NCBI GenBank assembly: GCA_039621445.1
Contig: CP154954.1
Coordinates: forward strand, 17,452,589 to 17,516,588
Length of the DNA: 64,000 nt
Reading direction: 5' to 3'
Source of the DNA: Euglena gracilis
Lineage: Eukaryota; Euglenida; Euglenophyceae; Euglenales
The position numbers and the translations under genes are program-made. Positions 32,276 to 43,807 of this stretch are shown here, piece by piece (within the stretch, counting starts at the first letter, position 1; every line of letters starts with the position of its first letter). The notes below the pieces were generated by a model. That model saw nothing but the letters and a program-made list of their open reading frames with translations. It did not search any database and was not told the origin of the DNA.

Positions 32276-33980
32276 CTAGAATGGTTCCCCTCTGCCAGGT
32301 TTAAAGTGTGCAGTGTGCCGTGCCTATCCTCCATTCCAAACATCCCGGGCATGTCCAAGGACGTTTGGGAGCTCGGCGCAGGTCAGCACACACAAAATGG
32401 GACGTGTCCGTACAACTGACACAGGAGACGACAAAATTGCGGTCTTAGAAACAATACCTTGGGTCAATCCTACCCAGTTTGGACCCCTTCGCGGCTGAAT
32501 AACTCAGGCCTGGCGGGGAGTTGGGGAATCAAACAGAGGTGATTCGGAAACTAGAAATACAATCATTCGCATCTGGAAAAAAATTCCAAGAACAGAGCCG
32601 GGATTATGGTGATGGGGATAAGAGCTCGGCAACACCCCCCCCTAATTGGCTAATTGGCCTCTAGTGCGAGAATAGCCGAAAATACGTGTGTTGGTGTGCG
32701 CATGTGCGTGCACAATCAAATTTTGTTGGTTTGCTCCAAGGCTCGCATGAACGCATTCTTTTGAAGATTAACGTGACCCCCCCTATTTGTCCCTCCCCCC
32801 TAATTGGCCAGAGCCCAGGTGGCCAATTAGGGGGGGGGGGGGTTACTCATTTCAAGGGAAAATGCCTTTGTTCGGGTGTTTTTCGGGGGTTCGCGACTAT
32901 GAAGGACGAGGCCCAGGTGGCCAATTAGGGGGGGGGGGGGTTAGGGGTAACCCCCCCCCCTAATTGTCCCCCCCCCCTAATTGGCCAGAAGGAGGGTCCG
33001 GGCCGCCCGGAGGGCGGCCAAATAGGGGTGGGGGGGCACGTTAAATGTTGGTGCGCGATTTGCGCCCACAAGCAAATTTTGTTGGTGCGTGCAAGTGCGC
33101 ACCAACATGCCTATAACGTTCAAAAACCTTGTAGGGTCATGATCATCATCGGTGTGCTTTACCCCCCCCATATTGTCCCCCCCCCATATTGTCCCTCGGC
33201 CCCGGCCGACAGGGGGGTTTTTTGGCTCGGCCAATGAAATTCCTTTGGTACCCCCATATTGTCCCCCTCCCCCACATTGTCCGGTCGGGCCCCCCGGGGG
33301 GAGGTCGGTGGGACAATAAGGGGGGGGTGACATGGACATGTTGTTCGTTGCTGCCCATGAACAAACCATCCACATACCAGTTTCCCCAAAATATTGGTGC
33401 GTGTTTGCGCGCACCAACAAATTTGTTTGTGGGCGCATTTGCACCCCCAAACATGTCATTATTAAAACTTCAGCATTTTTATGGGGGTGCTATCCCGTGA
33501 CCCCCCCCCCCATGACGGCCGTCCTGTTGGGTCGACCGACCCTTGGAGGGTCGACTAGGGTCGGTTACAGACGGGGAACAAAACAAAGAATACTGATAAT
33601 TAGTTATTTGTGCTTCAAAAAAAAACAAATAAATGACTTGGTTGCACGAGGGATTTTATTATTTTGGGGCCCTCGAACAGTTGAGCAACAAAAGGGATTT
33701 ACCCGCCAAAACGGGTTGGAAACACAGGGGATTTTGTTATTTTGGGGCCCTCCAAGCACCATGGGACCCCAAAATGGCCACTCTGGAGGAGGGGACACTT
33801 TGGGGGGGGGTCAAATATTGGCTTTCGGCGCCTTTGACGTTGAAGGGAAAGGGCCACTTTGGGGGGGGGGGGTAAACCAAAATTTGCCAAAAAAAATTGG
33901 CCGCTTTGAGTGCGGGGAGGATAGGTTTTTGATGACGGTGGCACCAGTGGCCAAGGACGTGATTGGGTTGAATGTTTAGC
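32276..33980. repeat. C/G-run palindromes with TAATTGGC and CATATTGTCCC words
   Basis: CCCCCCCTAATTGGC and its inverse GCCAATTAGGGGGGG pair at 32,790-32,840 and 32,915-32,995; the same word returns at 56,785-56,960. CCCCCATATTGTCCC pairs at 33,170-33,330. 33,001-33,019 is a GGCCGCCC-GGA-GGGCGGCC hairpin. Small repeats of AACAAAATCCC are at 33,650-33,760. No gene is seen. Confidence 0.5.
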
Positions 33981-33984
33981 GTTG

Positions 33985-34128
33985 CAAATTGACCAAGCTG
34001 GGAGAAGGTGGCCAGGCTGTCCCCTGTGGAGCTCAAGTGCTTGGGAAGCGGTCCAACATGACAGGGCTACACAACCACATGCGGGACCATCACCCTGTGG
34101 AGTTCAGGCAAAGGACATTACAAGTTTA
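33985..34128 (+). pseudogene. degenerate BED-type zinc finger
   Basis: A short frame reads CKLTKLGEGG..VPCGAQ, then GKRSNMTGLHNHMRDHHP. The S-N-x-T-x-L-x-x-H-x(3)-H-H-P block is the second half of a BED finger as found at the N terminus of hAT transposases. The first half lacks the second Cys of CxxC and a stop codon lies just upstream, so it is broken. It supports past hAT activity together with the fragment at 631-1215 and the MITE at 27788. Confidence 0.4.
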
Positions 34129-34744
34129 ATTCCCGGTGCCAAAGGTGACTTGCAACCATAATGCTTAACACCTGTCCCACTCCATCCCTGGGGGGGTGAC
34201 TGACTAGTTTTTTCAGAGTAACTGACTGGTTTTCTGGCCAAGAGCCCCCCCCAGGGTGTAGGCCCAAAAATGAAAGAAAAAAACGGCCTTGCGCCAAAGG
34301 CACCGGAAATTTTTTGGAATTTTGGCAAAAGGGTAAATAGTTGGACTGGTTTTTTCAGAGTGGACAGTGCCCCCCCCCCCTTGGGGTTCGCTAAGCAATG
34401 GTATGCCGGCAGCATCAGCAGATTGCATTAGCATTCTCATTGCACCTTGGGTTCGTGGGGTAACTCAAAACCCCTTCTCCGCCTTTTGATGGCTGTGAAA
34501 TGGTGGGGGGGGCGCAAACCTTATATGTTGATGCCTGTTGACACCTTATGTTGATACCTAAATGTTGCAGGCTGAAAATGGGGGGGGGGGTCCCTGGCCT
34601 GTTACATCACCTCATCCTGGTGCCAGGGTGAAAGGCGTAAGGCTGAATTACGCTGGCCAAGGACCAACTTTTTTCCTGTAGGGAGGGCTTAAAAAATAAT
34701 ATTGCATGCACCGTTCACAGGGGGGGGGGGGCTTAAAAGTCGGC

Positions 34745-35340
34745 GGTTGTCACCCGTTAGTAAATTAGAGTGGGTATTTTGCTGACTAGTCGGCTGACTA
34801 CCCACTACCCCCCCCTCCCCGTCTCGCCAACCAGCTACCGACCAGGCCTTGTCGGCCGACCAGTTGGGTAGTCGGCCGACTCCCCACTACCTCCCGTCTA
34901 CCGCCATGCGCCGGCGAATCCCTTTTGTTGCTCAATCATTCGAGGGCCCCAAAATTTCAAAATCCCTTGTGTTTCCAACCTGTTTTTGGTGTCAAAACCC
35001 CTTTGTCGCTCAGATGTTCGAGGGCCCAACAAGGCTGTTAATTGATCTTGCATTTGGGGGGGGCGATATTTTGCGAGATATTGCACGCCCTTGCGATATT
35101 GGCGATATTTTCGATATTTGCCGACTTCCCACTCTAATGTGCTAACGGGTCAAATTCGCCGACTTTTAAGCCCCCCCCGAAGAATTTTTTGTCCAAATCA
35201 TCCGAAAACCAAACGGAAACCTACCCAGATGGCTCCAGAACCCACCAAATCGGGGGTGAATATGCAAAAATTCGGAAGAAAATTCTCCTTTTTTAGCCAC
35301 TTTTTAGCAAAATTTGTCCATCATGTTTTCCATACGGTGG
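34745..35340. repeat. GTCGGCCGAC foldback with CCCACTACCCCCC core
   Basis: Palindromic GTCGGCCGAC words flank a CCCACTACCCCCCC run, then TCTACCGCCATGCG, a TTTTAAGCCCCCCC segment and a 150-bp body (..GGCTCCAGAACC.. and GGGGGTGAATATGCAAAAA). Related sequence is at 36,300-36,545, 57,840-58,010 and, inverted, 58,650-58,930. Non-coding. Confidence 0.55.
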
Positions 35341-35472
35341 CAAGGAAAACCCAGTCAAAATGATCAACAAAAAAGAACTCAGCCCCCCAAAGAATTTTGC
35401 CAACATAAAGGGATTTTGTTATTTGAGGGGGGGTGCAGGGGGGGTGGTAGCCCCGCCCCCCCGAGGAGGCCG

Positions 35473-35903
35473 TACAGTCCCTGGACGTAAATTGTCACCC
35501 CCCCGAAAATCCCCCCCCTGAAATTTGGGAATTTTCCTGGTTTTGCAAAAGGTTCCAAAACGGGCGAAAAATCCCCCCCCCTTCAACCCCAGAGGAACAG
35601 CTAAGGCAGGTGGGTTGGGACTTTTTTGTGTACATGCAAGGGCATTGGCATCTTTTGGGTTGTTTGTCCATTGAACCATCCTCGGCATGCATCAATCAAT
35701 CAGACCCACCGCCCTGAACAGAGGTGTTCAGGAATATACCATAACAACTGCACAACACACGGCAAATGAATTTCGAATCCCAGAAGGCTTCTGGCTTCAA
35801 AGAATGGAAGGGACGGGACAAAGTGCCCGAAACGGCCGAAAATCCCCCCCCCCCTTGTCAAGAGCCCAAAAAACCCTCCCCAGGGGATTTACCCGACTGT
35901 AGG
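35473..35903. mobile_element. TIR element with GTACAGTCCCTGG end, decayed copy
   Basis: The left end GTACAGTCCCTGGACGTAAAT is the same as 63,486. The right end is decayed (GGGGATTTACCCGACTGTAG). The interior is the inverted equivalent of 63,486-63,999, including a conserved stretch translating NRGVQEYTITTAQHTANEFR. Confidence 0.55.
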
Positions 35904-36930
35904 CCGACTAAGTTCGCACTCGATCAACTGGAGGTTGGCCCCCTCCCTGTAGAGGTGCTGTGTAGGGGGAGGAGGGCCCCCCTCCCCCCCCCCTGTACAG
36001 CTTCCAACCCCCCCCCCTCGGACCCCCCCTCCCCCCCTGCGCCTTGTCTCCTAAGTTCGCATGATATACTTTGCCCTACTCTAAATTGTCACTTTCACTT
36101 CAAAAAAAAGCCCAAACTGAGGCCCGGGTGGGGTTGGATTGGGGAGTTTTCTGCCTTGGCAATTTACCCCTCTGCAGTCCCACCAACACAAAATTGACCC
36201 CCCAACAACCAGACATTTTCATCTGTGGGTAATCACAGAGACCATTTTTATGTCCGCCGACTAGTCTGCTTAGGGATTTGTTCACAGGAGTGCCAGACGG
36301 TAGACTGGGGGGGGGGGGGTAGTCAGCCGACTGGTCGGCCGACTATTCACTCTAATGTGCTGACATGTCGGTATCGCCGACTTTTAAGCCCCCCGAAAAA
36401 ATATTTTGTTCAAATCACCTCAACACCAGTCAAAACCCACCCAAATGGCTCCAGAACCCCTCAATCGGGGGTGAATATGCAAAAAACTTGGGCGGAAATG
36501 TCCATTTGGTCCATTGGTCCATTGGTCCACTTTTTGCAAAAGAACCCCTCTCCCCATTGGATTTTCAATCTAATGGAGGCGTGCGGACGGACGGACGGAC
36601 GGACGGACGGACGGATGGACGGACGGCTAGAGAAAATTACTTTCATCTGGACGGACGGCTGGACAGGGTTCATTTTGGCTGGACGGACGGACGGCTAGGT
36701 TGGTCTCAAAATCGTGAAAGGTCTGGCGCAGGCGACCACGCCCGGTATTTCCTAATTGTGTGTCAGGAAAAAAAAAGTCAGGAAAGTGTTTATCCCCCTT
36801 GGAATTCTTTGTTTATCTTTATTCTGCCTTCAGGTACAAGCTATTTGAAGGAAAGGGAATGCAGTCATGCAAGGTTTTTTAAACATCGAAGCAGGTACGC
36901 TCATCTAAAAGTGTCTTTTGAAGAATGATT
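35904..36930. other. non-coding, GGAC microsatellite
   Basis: No gene is supportable. 36,584-36,627 is a (GGAC)n microsatellite that continues as dispersed GGACGGACGGCT to 36,700; a similar CTGGACGGACAGCTGG piece is at 39,370. 36,300-36,545 belongs to the GTCGGCCGAC family. Confidence 0.5.
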
Positions 36931-36933
36931 CTA

Positions 36934-38284
36934 CAGGGGGTAGCTTTAAATCGTAGGACACTTAATTCGGTTTGACATTTAACTCGGTCTGGATTAAATC
37001 CGTTTTAATCCAGCGAGGTTCGGGTGTCAGACCGGATTTAATCCAGCGAGTTAAACCGCTATCGAGGCAACTCCTAATTTGCAGGCGACAGCTTGGAGCA
37101 AGGTCCCATACAGGGGAGTGTTTGAAAGCGGTTTAAAAGGTTCTTTTTAAGTCCGATGCACGACAACCTTTTTCAACTTTTAGGTATTGGAACTGATGTG
37201 ATGTGGTCACTTTCGCACCCAACAACATGACCACTGAAGTCAAGTCTATGGAGACCACGAGGCTCTGAGGGAAGCTGTCCCTGACGACAACCTTGGTTTC
37301 AACGTGAAGAACGTTTCTGTCAAGGATATTCGCCGTGGTTATGTGGCCTCGACACCAAGGAGGCTGCTGACTTCACTGCCCAGGTAAGCCTCTCTTCAAT
37401 ATTTTTCTGTCTGGCTTGTTTCTTGTCTGTCGGCTGTTTTGTTCCTTTTCACATTCATGTTTCTTCAGTTCATCATTCTGAAGTACACGATCCCCGAATA
37501 TGTCCACAGCCGTGGACGCTGTCAAACCCTGGAAGTGATGGTCCTGGCATCACCAGGTTATTCGCCAGGGAGTTGTGGACCGAAGTTGAGATTTAAACTA
37601 CTGATCGAACTGCGGTTTATTTGCACGAGCATTTCTGTTTGCAGTTCAATGGACAAAATTTTTCTACCACACACATTGGATGGATGATTTTGGAAAAAAT
37701 GTTTACTTATCCGGAATTTTTTTTTCCAAATTTGAGGAACCTCCTTCCAGTCTGGTTTTTAAAGACCCCGGGGGGCCCAGGGTGAAAGTAAAGTCGTTTT
37801 CAACTGTTGCAGTTTTTTGTAATCTAGCGCTGTTTGTTTCAGTTTCAGTGGGTTGTGCTTTTGCGCAAATTTGTGTTTTAATTTCCTGTGAACCTTCTTT
37901 TCAATGGTGTTTGGCAAAATGTTCTTGCAGGCGGGCTTTGTCCAGGCTGGCTTGTTTTTTGAAAAGGCCTTGGGCGCACTGTGGGTAAATCATCAATTAA
38001 ACTGAATCTTTTTTTGCACTTTTTCGTTTTTTTCTGGGGATTCCAAATTTTTTTGATGTTTTGGGGGTGCAAAACTATTTCCCCCCGGCAGCGAGTATCA
38101 AGTGCAGCCTGTTCGTTTGATTGTAAAGAGTTGCAAAAAAAAAACGTCGCCCTCTGGCCATTTACCAGCCTTCCTTGGCCCGAACCGAATTTAATCCGCC
38201 GAGGTTTGGTTCCGAAACCGAATTTAATCCGAGCGCCTTTAATCCCTACGTATTAAGTACCCGGCGCCTTTAAACTACCCCCTG
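36934..38284. mobile_element. 1.35-kb TIR element that captured a host gene fragment
   Basis: The termini CAGGGGGTAGCTTTAAA (left) and TTTAAACTACCCCCTG (right) are inverted repeats flanked by TA on both sides, as expected for a TA target duplication of the Tc1/mariner-pogo type. Subterminal GGATTAAATYCGG words occur several times at both ends (36,985-37,060 and 38,175-38,235). There is no transposase. The interior carries an eEF1A exon with intron borders (37,184-37,470), so it resembles Pack-type elements that carry gene pieces. Confidence 0.7.
37184..37600 (+). pseudogene. eEF1A (translation elongation factor 1-alpha) exon fragment
   Basis: An intron acceptor TTTTAG (ending 37,183) precedes GGTATTGGAACT (GIGT). 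After an internal loss of about 15 codons come [46 protein letters not shown] and EAADFTAQ, the domain II end/linker of eEF1A. A GT donor (CAG|GTAAGC, 37,384) and an acceptor TTCTTCAG (37,468) bound an 85-bp intron. FIIL follows, where eEF1A has VI(I/V)L, and then similarity fades. Single-base losses near 37,250 (His lost) and 37,350 (Ser/Asp), plus a missing NDPAK-like segment, break the frame. It is a non-functional genomic (not mRNA-derived) fragment inside a TIR element. Confidence 0.75.
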
Positions 38285-39590
38285 TACTGGTCTTTTCTAA
38301 TGCATCTGGACCACTTTAAAAAATCTTCGCCTTCAAACTGTAATTCTGTAAATTTAACCCCCGATCTGCCATTGCGCCGTTTTTTTGTACCACATTGCCT
38401 GCCATCTTTTTTTTGTCATTCGTCTGTCATCCTTGTCTCACAGGTTGAAGTGTGAAGAAGCAGAAGATGAACCAAGAACCAAGATGAAGAGTATGAAGTG
38501 AAGGATTTAAAACTGTTTTTGTCGAAAGTAAATTGGAAAGCAAGAAAACACAGAATGCAAGGCCAAAATGTCCCCAAGTCATCAGGCCCAAGACACAGAG
38601 CTGCAGCTGGAGCTCTGTGAAATGGCAGCAAAAGTTCCAAAACTGTAAAACACGACCAGAAAACCATGAGAACGCTCAGAAAATGATACAAAACGAGAAC
38701 GCCCAACAGAAGACATGCCACACAAGAGGGTGGGACTCAAAATTGTCACCCAGCGGACCAAATTTTGGAGAAAATGCCACAGGGTCCTTTGGTATTTTAC
38801 AGAAAAACACAGGACCCTGTTGCTGTAAACTGTGTCCTTCTGTGTTGCCATGTTCACCTTTTCTTTCTGCCTTTGCAGTTCAAGGTTGTTGGATTGTTTT
38901 TTTTGCCAAGGGCATTTGAAAAAGGCTTTGTTGTAGCGTTCTCGTTCTGAAAACATTCTGTTAAGCCCCCCCCCCCCCTGGTTTGGTGCCATCTTGGGCC
39001 AGACCTTGGGGCATTTTGGGACCCACGTCTTGGTTTTAGTTCTTAAAATCTTTGAGACTGCCCCAGTTTGGGAAGCACTTTTAGTGCCACAGGTGGGAAC
39101 CAGTTTTGGTGCCACATGTGGGGACCACTTTTTTGGGGGGGCCTCGGGCAGGTTTCTTTTTTTCCGGAGCACCCACAGAATAAAGCCATCAGGCGGGCCG
39201 CCTTGCGGTCCGAACATTCAGTACGGTGACCTTGTGCCGGAAAACTTTGACACGGGCGAACACAGTCCTGTCCAAGGCACACACGTTCTTTTTCTGCTCC
39301 AGCCAGGACTTAGTGCGGCGTACGTATTGTTTGGTCTGGATAGCCGGGCGGCTAGCGAAAGTGGCTTTCATCTGGACGGACAGCTGGGGGCAGGCATGTT
39401 GGCTGGCTAGGTTGGTCTGCCAGCCGGCTAGGTTGGTCTGGCCATCCGGCTAAGTTGGTCCGGCCAAACGCCCCCAATGGCCTCAAAATACATCAGAAAA
39501 GGGAATTTCGCACAAAAAGGACTTAGCCCTCCAAGTATGTTGCAAACATAGAAGGGATTTTGTTTTTTGAGGGGGAGCCACAAAAACAAC
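38285..39590. other. no recognisable gene
   Basis: A moderately AT/GC-balanced interval. An AG-preceded stretch near 38,450 (TTGTCTCACAG then LKCEEAEDEPRTKMK) is exon-like but too short to support. 39,340-39,460 repeats GGCTAGGTTGGTCTG and a GGACGGAC variant. Confidence 0.35.
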
Positions 39591-39593
39591 TTA

Positions 39594-39796
39594 CCATGCC
39601 CCCCCCCTTTATGTACCTCCCCCCGGGAGGCCAAAACCGGGCAGGAGGAACATAATGGGGGGGAGGTACACAATGGGGGGGGGCAAGTTTTTCTTTGGCG
39701 GGACATGGGAGAAGGTGGTGCTACCCCCCCCCATCATGTACCTCCCCCCCCCAGGGGGTACACAATGGGGGGGGTACACAATGGGGGGGGGCATGG
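39594..39796. mobile_element. MITE with CCATGCCCCCCC termini, copy 2
   Basis: A 203-bp unit between TA dinucleotides, ends CCATGCCCCCCC / GGGGGGGCATGG. The interior has GGTACACAATGGGGGG words and a GGACATGGGAGAAGGTGGTG segment. It is the inverse of copy 3 at 48147-48344, sharing the unique middle. Confidence 0.7.
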
Positions 39797-39838
39797 TAGC
39801 CCCCGAGTATGTTGCCAACATAGAAGTGATTTTGTTAT

Positions 39839-40847
39839 TTGAAACCGTGTATTGGGGCTCTAGCTTCACGCCCGAACCGGCGTTCAGGACGCCTGTTCGG
39901 GCGGGAAGTCGGCGTCCGAGGGACCCAAAAACAAAAAGTGCCCAAAAAGTGTCCAACAGGGCTTGTAGGCATATGGCAATCATATCAATCATATCTGAGC
40001 AGTTTTTGAGGGGTATTTGGCCAAAAAATGGAGTATTTTGTGCAATAATTTCCATTTGGCCCAATTTGGCGATTTTGTGAAATAGAGTACCATGCAGCAC
40101 GGCTGAAATCTAAGGCCATCTGCCGAAAGCCCTCGAGAAGGGTTATCGATCAAGGGGCAACATGGCAGGTGGATTTGGAATTTGCGAAAAGGGTCGGAAC
40201 ATGCGATCGGCAATTTTCTGGGCGCTATGCAGTGAAGCTGAGTTCTGAGGGTACCAAGGAGGTTCGGCACGTCTGACGAGGACGGCCACCAGGGGGGGGG
40301 GGTCCCCATTTTGCCGTGCCAAGGGGGTCAGTCCCCCAGGGGGGGGGGGGGTTCACCGCGGCTGACAGCCGGATTTCCCAAAGGTATGGTTCGGCATACT
40401 GTGGGGGGTTGGCTGACCAGGAGGGGGGGGTCCCATTTTGCCGTGCCGAGGGGGTCCGACCACCAGTGGGGGGGGGGGCTGCCAAACTTCCCAAGCGAAA
40501 GGTCTTGGGGAGAGCTTTCAATTGATATGCTGTATGGCAGCTGAGGTGTGGGATTTCACAAATCAGGATGTCAAATTCTGGAATACACGATCCTGAAAAT
40601 AAGCGCTGTGTGCATAATGGTTGAATCCTATGGCCATCTGTCAAAAGCCCTTGAGAAAAGCTTTCGATTGATGGGTAGCATGGCATCAGACGTGAGAATT
40701 TCAAGCGTCGATCGACATGGCCATGAGCCAAAGGGGCCCAAAAATGCTCAAAAATGTTCAGAAACTAGGTATTTAGGACGAAATTTGCCGTGATTCCTTG
40801 AATGCCGGTTTGGGCGTGAAGCCAGAGCCCCTAATCCACGGTTTCAA
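39839..40847. mobile_element. TIR-bounded non-autonomous element, copy 3 (with insertion)
   Basis: It starts TTGAAACCGTGTATTGGGGC and ends CCCCTAATCCACGGTTTCAA. At 1009 bp it is longer than copies 1 and 2 because about 230 bp of G-run DNA (about 40,258-40,488) is inserted at a site that reads GAGGGTACCAAG|AGAAAGG in copy 2. Orientation of inner blocks is reversed relative to copy 2. Confidence 0.7.
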
Positions 40848-40947
40848 CAACTGTGTCCAGAACGCCGGTTCGGGCTGCCGCTTTACCCCTCCGGACCCCC
40901 ACCGACCCCCCACCAACCAAAGATTTCCATGGGGGTGGTTCGGGACA

Positions 40948-40981
<34 letters not shown>

Positions 40982-42980
40982 GGGGGGGGGGGGACTGTGG
41001 CCCAACTACCCCCACACGTTTTCTTTGGTATCACCCAAAATTGTATGCAATTTTCCTTTTGTCGACAAAAAAAGTGTGCCCGGCCAAAATTCGGGACGTG
41101 GGGGGGACGCGGGGGGAACACCCCCCATCTGAGGATGTTTATGTTGGTGTAAGGCACTTTTTTGGGATTTATTGATCGTCACTTTTTTTTGGGATGCATT
41201 TTGGGCCATTTTGGAGAAAATGGCCCAAAATGGCCATTTTGAAAAAGAAAAAAAATGTACCCAAAATTCTGTTTTGGGTGTGAAATGCAACTTTGGCACA
41301 TTTAGGGGCAAGATTTTTGGCCATTTTTGGGTGTGAAGGTGCATTGGATGTTGGGTGTCAAAAAGGGATTTGGTTGTCCAAATGGAAGGTGGGGTGAGGA
41401 CAATTCTTTTCTGTTTTTGGGGTTTTTTCTTCCACAAAAATTTCATGTTTCCCCTCCACCCCTTTTGCCATGAGATTCTTTCGTACTTGCGCAATCTCCC
41501 CTTTTGCCATTGGGGCATATTCTGGGTCAAATTAATACGCCAAAAAGGCGCCATTGTTTGGGTCGAAAATCTTTTCACCTCAAATCTTGGGGTTTCTTTC
41601 CATTTTTTGACGATGTCAAGGCAAATTTTCGATGGTTTGAACCGGGGGGTCAAAATGCAAGGAATGACTGAGCAAGGAAAGAGGGTCCTGGGGTGTGTGA
41701 TTTTCTTTAATTTCATAACTTTCATAAATTTCAAAAATTATTGTAAGTTACGGTAAGTTACGGGTAATTTATAAAAAAAAATTTCGCAAAATTTGCAATG
41801 CTACCCGAGAATTTTCATACAATGCATCAACCTTCATCACTCCAGCCTTTCTTTTCATTCATCATTTCAGCCTGATTTTTGATGTAGTGGCGTTTTTGGT
41901 CGCTTTTCATCAATTTTCTTCCTAAGGCAACAAAAAAAAACAGCCAAAGCTTGTGACCAGATGCCTCACTGGGAAGCCACAACAGTGGATTCACTGCAAT
42001 GGCCCTTGGACAACATGTGGGGACTGTAGGTCAATCACCCTGGTCAATAATTCAAAGCATTTCCACAGTCCGAAATTTTGATGGTCACCCCCTATTACGA
42101 TTCAGCCACCCGGTGTCCCCAATTAAATAAAGAATGAAAGTACCAGGAACCACCTGCCTGAAAATCACCCCCCAGAGGGGTATGTTCAAAAACTGCAGGG
42201 GGTAGAAAATGCCACCCCCCCAGGTGTCCCATTCAGTTTCACGGCCCTACTGCCAACGCGGAAACCCCTGCCCCAGGCCAGTCTCTGGCGTAGGATCGTC
42301 TTTTGGCTCCTTCTGCTGACTTGCGCTGGAAGTTTTTTTCACCTTCTGACCCCCCCTGTGGCTGAATCTGGAATTTACAAGGACTTCCAGACCCTCCCCA
42401 ACCCCTGAGGCGAGTGTCGCTTGGATTTTCAAGGGGGGTCCCACCACCCTGCCCCTTTTCCAACAGATGAAAGGGTAAGGGGAAGGCAAACCTCCCCTTC
42501 TTACACGGCGACAAAGGCCAAAATTTGACCTCCCCTCCAAAGTGTCCCCCCCCCCGGAGTGGCCATTTGGGTGCCACGATGCCTGGAGGGTGGCCACTTT
42601 GATACTTTGATGGGGGGTGAGGGCAGTGAAATTAAGTTAGTTAAGCTAACTTGACTAAGGCAGATGAGGGGGAGGGTTTCCGGGACCCCCCCCCCGGTGA
42701 ACTTCACCATGGTTTTGGTGTCGAAGGAAAATGATGGGTAAACCCTTTGAGGGGATAAACCAAAATTTGCCAAAAAACTTGGCCACGTTTGGGGGGTGAC
42801 ATTTTGAGGGGGGGTGAGGGTAAGTTAAATTTGGTTAAAGTAAATTGGGTGAAGTTAACTTCACTGGTGAAGTTAACTTCACTGGTGAAGTTCACTACAA
42901 GAGCACTTGTTTGGCAAAAAAATGGCCAAAATGACATTCTTTAAGAAATTTTGATAAAAGTCCATGACAAATGCATACAG
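40848..42980. other. non-coding, G/C runs and palindromic words
   Basis: No gene is seen. A G run of about 40 lies at 40,948-40,992. AAATGGCCATTT-type palindromes are at 41,190-41,260. GTAAGTTACGGTAAGTTACG is near 41,745 and recurs near 44,085. GTGAAGTTAACTTCAC repeats are at 42,850-42,900. Confidence 0.45.
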
Positions 42981-42981
42981 A

Positions 42982-43052
42982 GTGACCATTAACATAATTG
43001 CGGAGCATGTCTTATGATGGCATGGCCGTGGGTTCGAAACCCACGAGGTCAC
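42982..43052 (+). tRNA. tRNA-like sequence (degenerate, His-like ATG anticodon)
   Basis: The T arm GTGGG-TTCGAAA-CCCAC is perfect. The acceptor pairs GTGACC with GGTCAC. The anticodon arm ATGTC-TTATGAT-GGCAT has the loop anticodon ATG at 43,014-43,016. A TTTTT run follows at 43,058-43,062, as a Pol III terminator would. The D arm does not pair normally and acceptor position 7 mismatches, so this is more likely a tRNA pseudogene or SINE head than an active tRNA. Confidence 0.35.
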
Positions 43053-43547
43053 ACCGCTTTTTCCTTTGAGGGGTGAGACCGCCCGATTAAGTACACCGCC
43101 AATTTTTATTTTGGAATTCATCCAAGCCAACATACTTGGCATTTTTTTTGTTTTTTTTTTAAAAAAAACAACAACAACAAAACAACGTGTTTTTTAAAAA
43201 AAGAAACGCCCAAAAAAACATCAAAAAAAACAAAAGGAAAATTTCATTGAAAAAGCTTGTTATGAAACCCAAACCATACTTCGAATCCTACTAAGTTCAA
43301 AAATTGCCAAAAAAATGGTCAAAAACATTCAAAAAATGCAAAAAAATGCCACTTTAGGACTTTCTTCATTTTTTGTTTAAGGAAATATTTGGCAGAAATG
43401 CCCCAAAACTTGCCAAAATTGATTGAAAATATGCATTCAAAAATTTTTCCGAGCAAAACCTTGTTGGCGTTTTTTTTTAAAAAAACATTGTTAGAATTAA
43501 AAAAAAACAAAAAAAACAAAGTCCAAAAAAAAAAACAGGTTGCCAAC
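43053..43547. other. A-rich non-coding
   Basis: A-run-rich DNA without a supportable ORF, between the tRNA-like sequence and the MITE. Confidence 0.4.
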
Positions 43548-43807
43548 TACCGGGGGGATGAAAATACCGCTCGGTAGCAATACCGAATGGATTAATACCG
43601 CTCTTTAATAAAACCTGCCAGACGCCTGATCGTTTCGCTGTGAGACGGAAAAAACCCACCCCGCGATCCAGATTAATTTTTGCCTGATCCTAATTCCGGC
43701 CGCCGTGCCAGAAAGATGCCCAGATCGCCAGTTATGGAAACTCGCCCAGTGAGCGGAATTAATCCATTCGGTAATTAATGCAGCGCGGTATTTTAATCCC
43801 TCCGGTA
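43548..43807. mobile_element. 260-bp MITE with about 52-bp imperfect TIRs
   Basis: The left arm TACCGGGGGGATGAAAATAC.. with CCGAATGGATTAATACCGCT is matched in reverse by the right arm AGCGGAATTAATCCATTCGG..GGTATTTTAATCCCTCCGGTA. The composition is distinct from the neighbours and it could be mistaken for bacterial DNA, but the TIRs explain it. No ORF. Confidence 0.65.

Noticed and set aside
37184-37600. Functional eEF1A gene
   Set aside because: Frameshifts, a missing internal stretch and loss of similarity after the intron; it is a fragment inside a TIR element.
43548-43807. Possible bacterial contamination (different composition)
   Set aside because: Imperfect terminal inverted repeats of about 52 bp account for the whole segment, with no bacterial gene.
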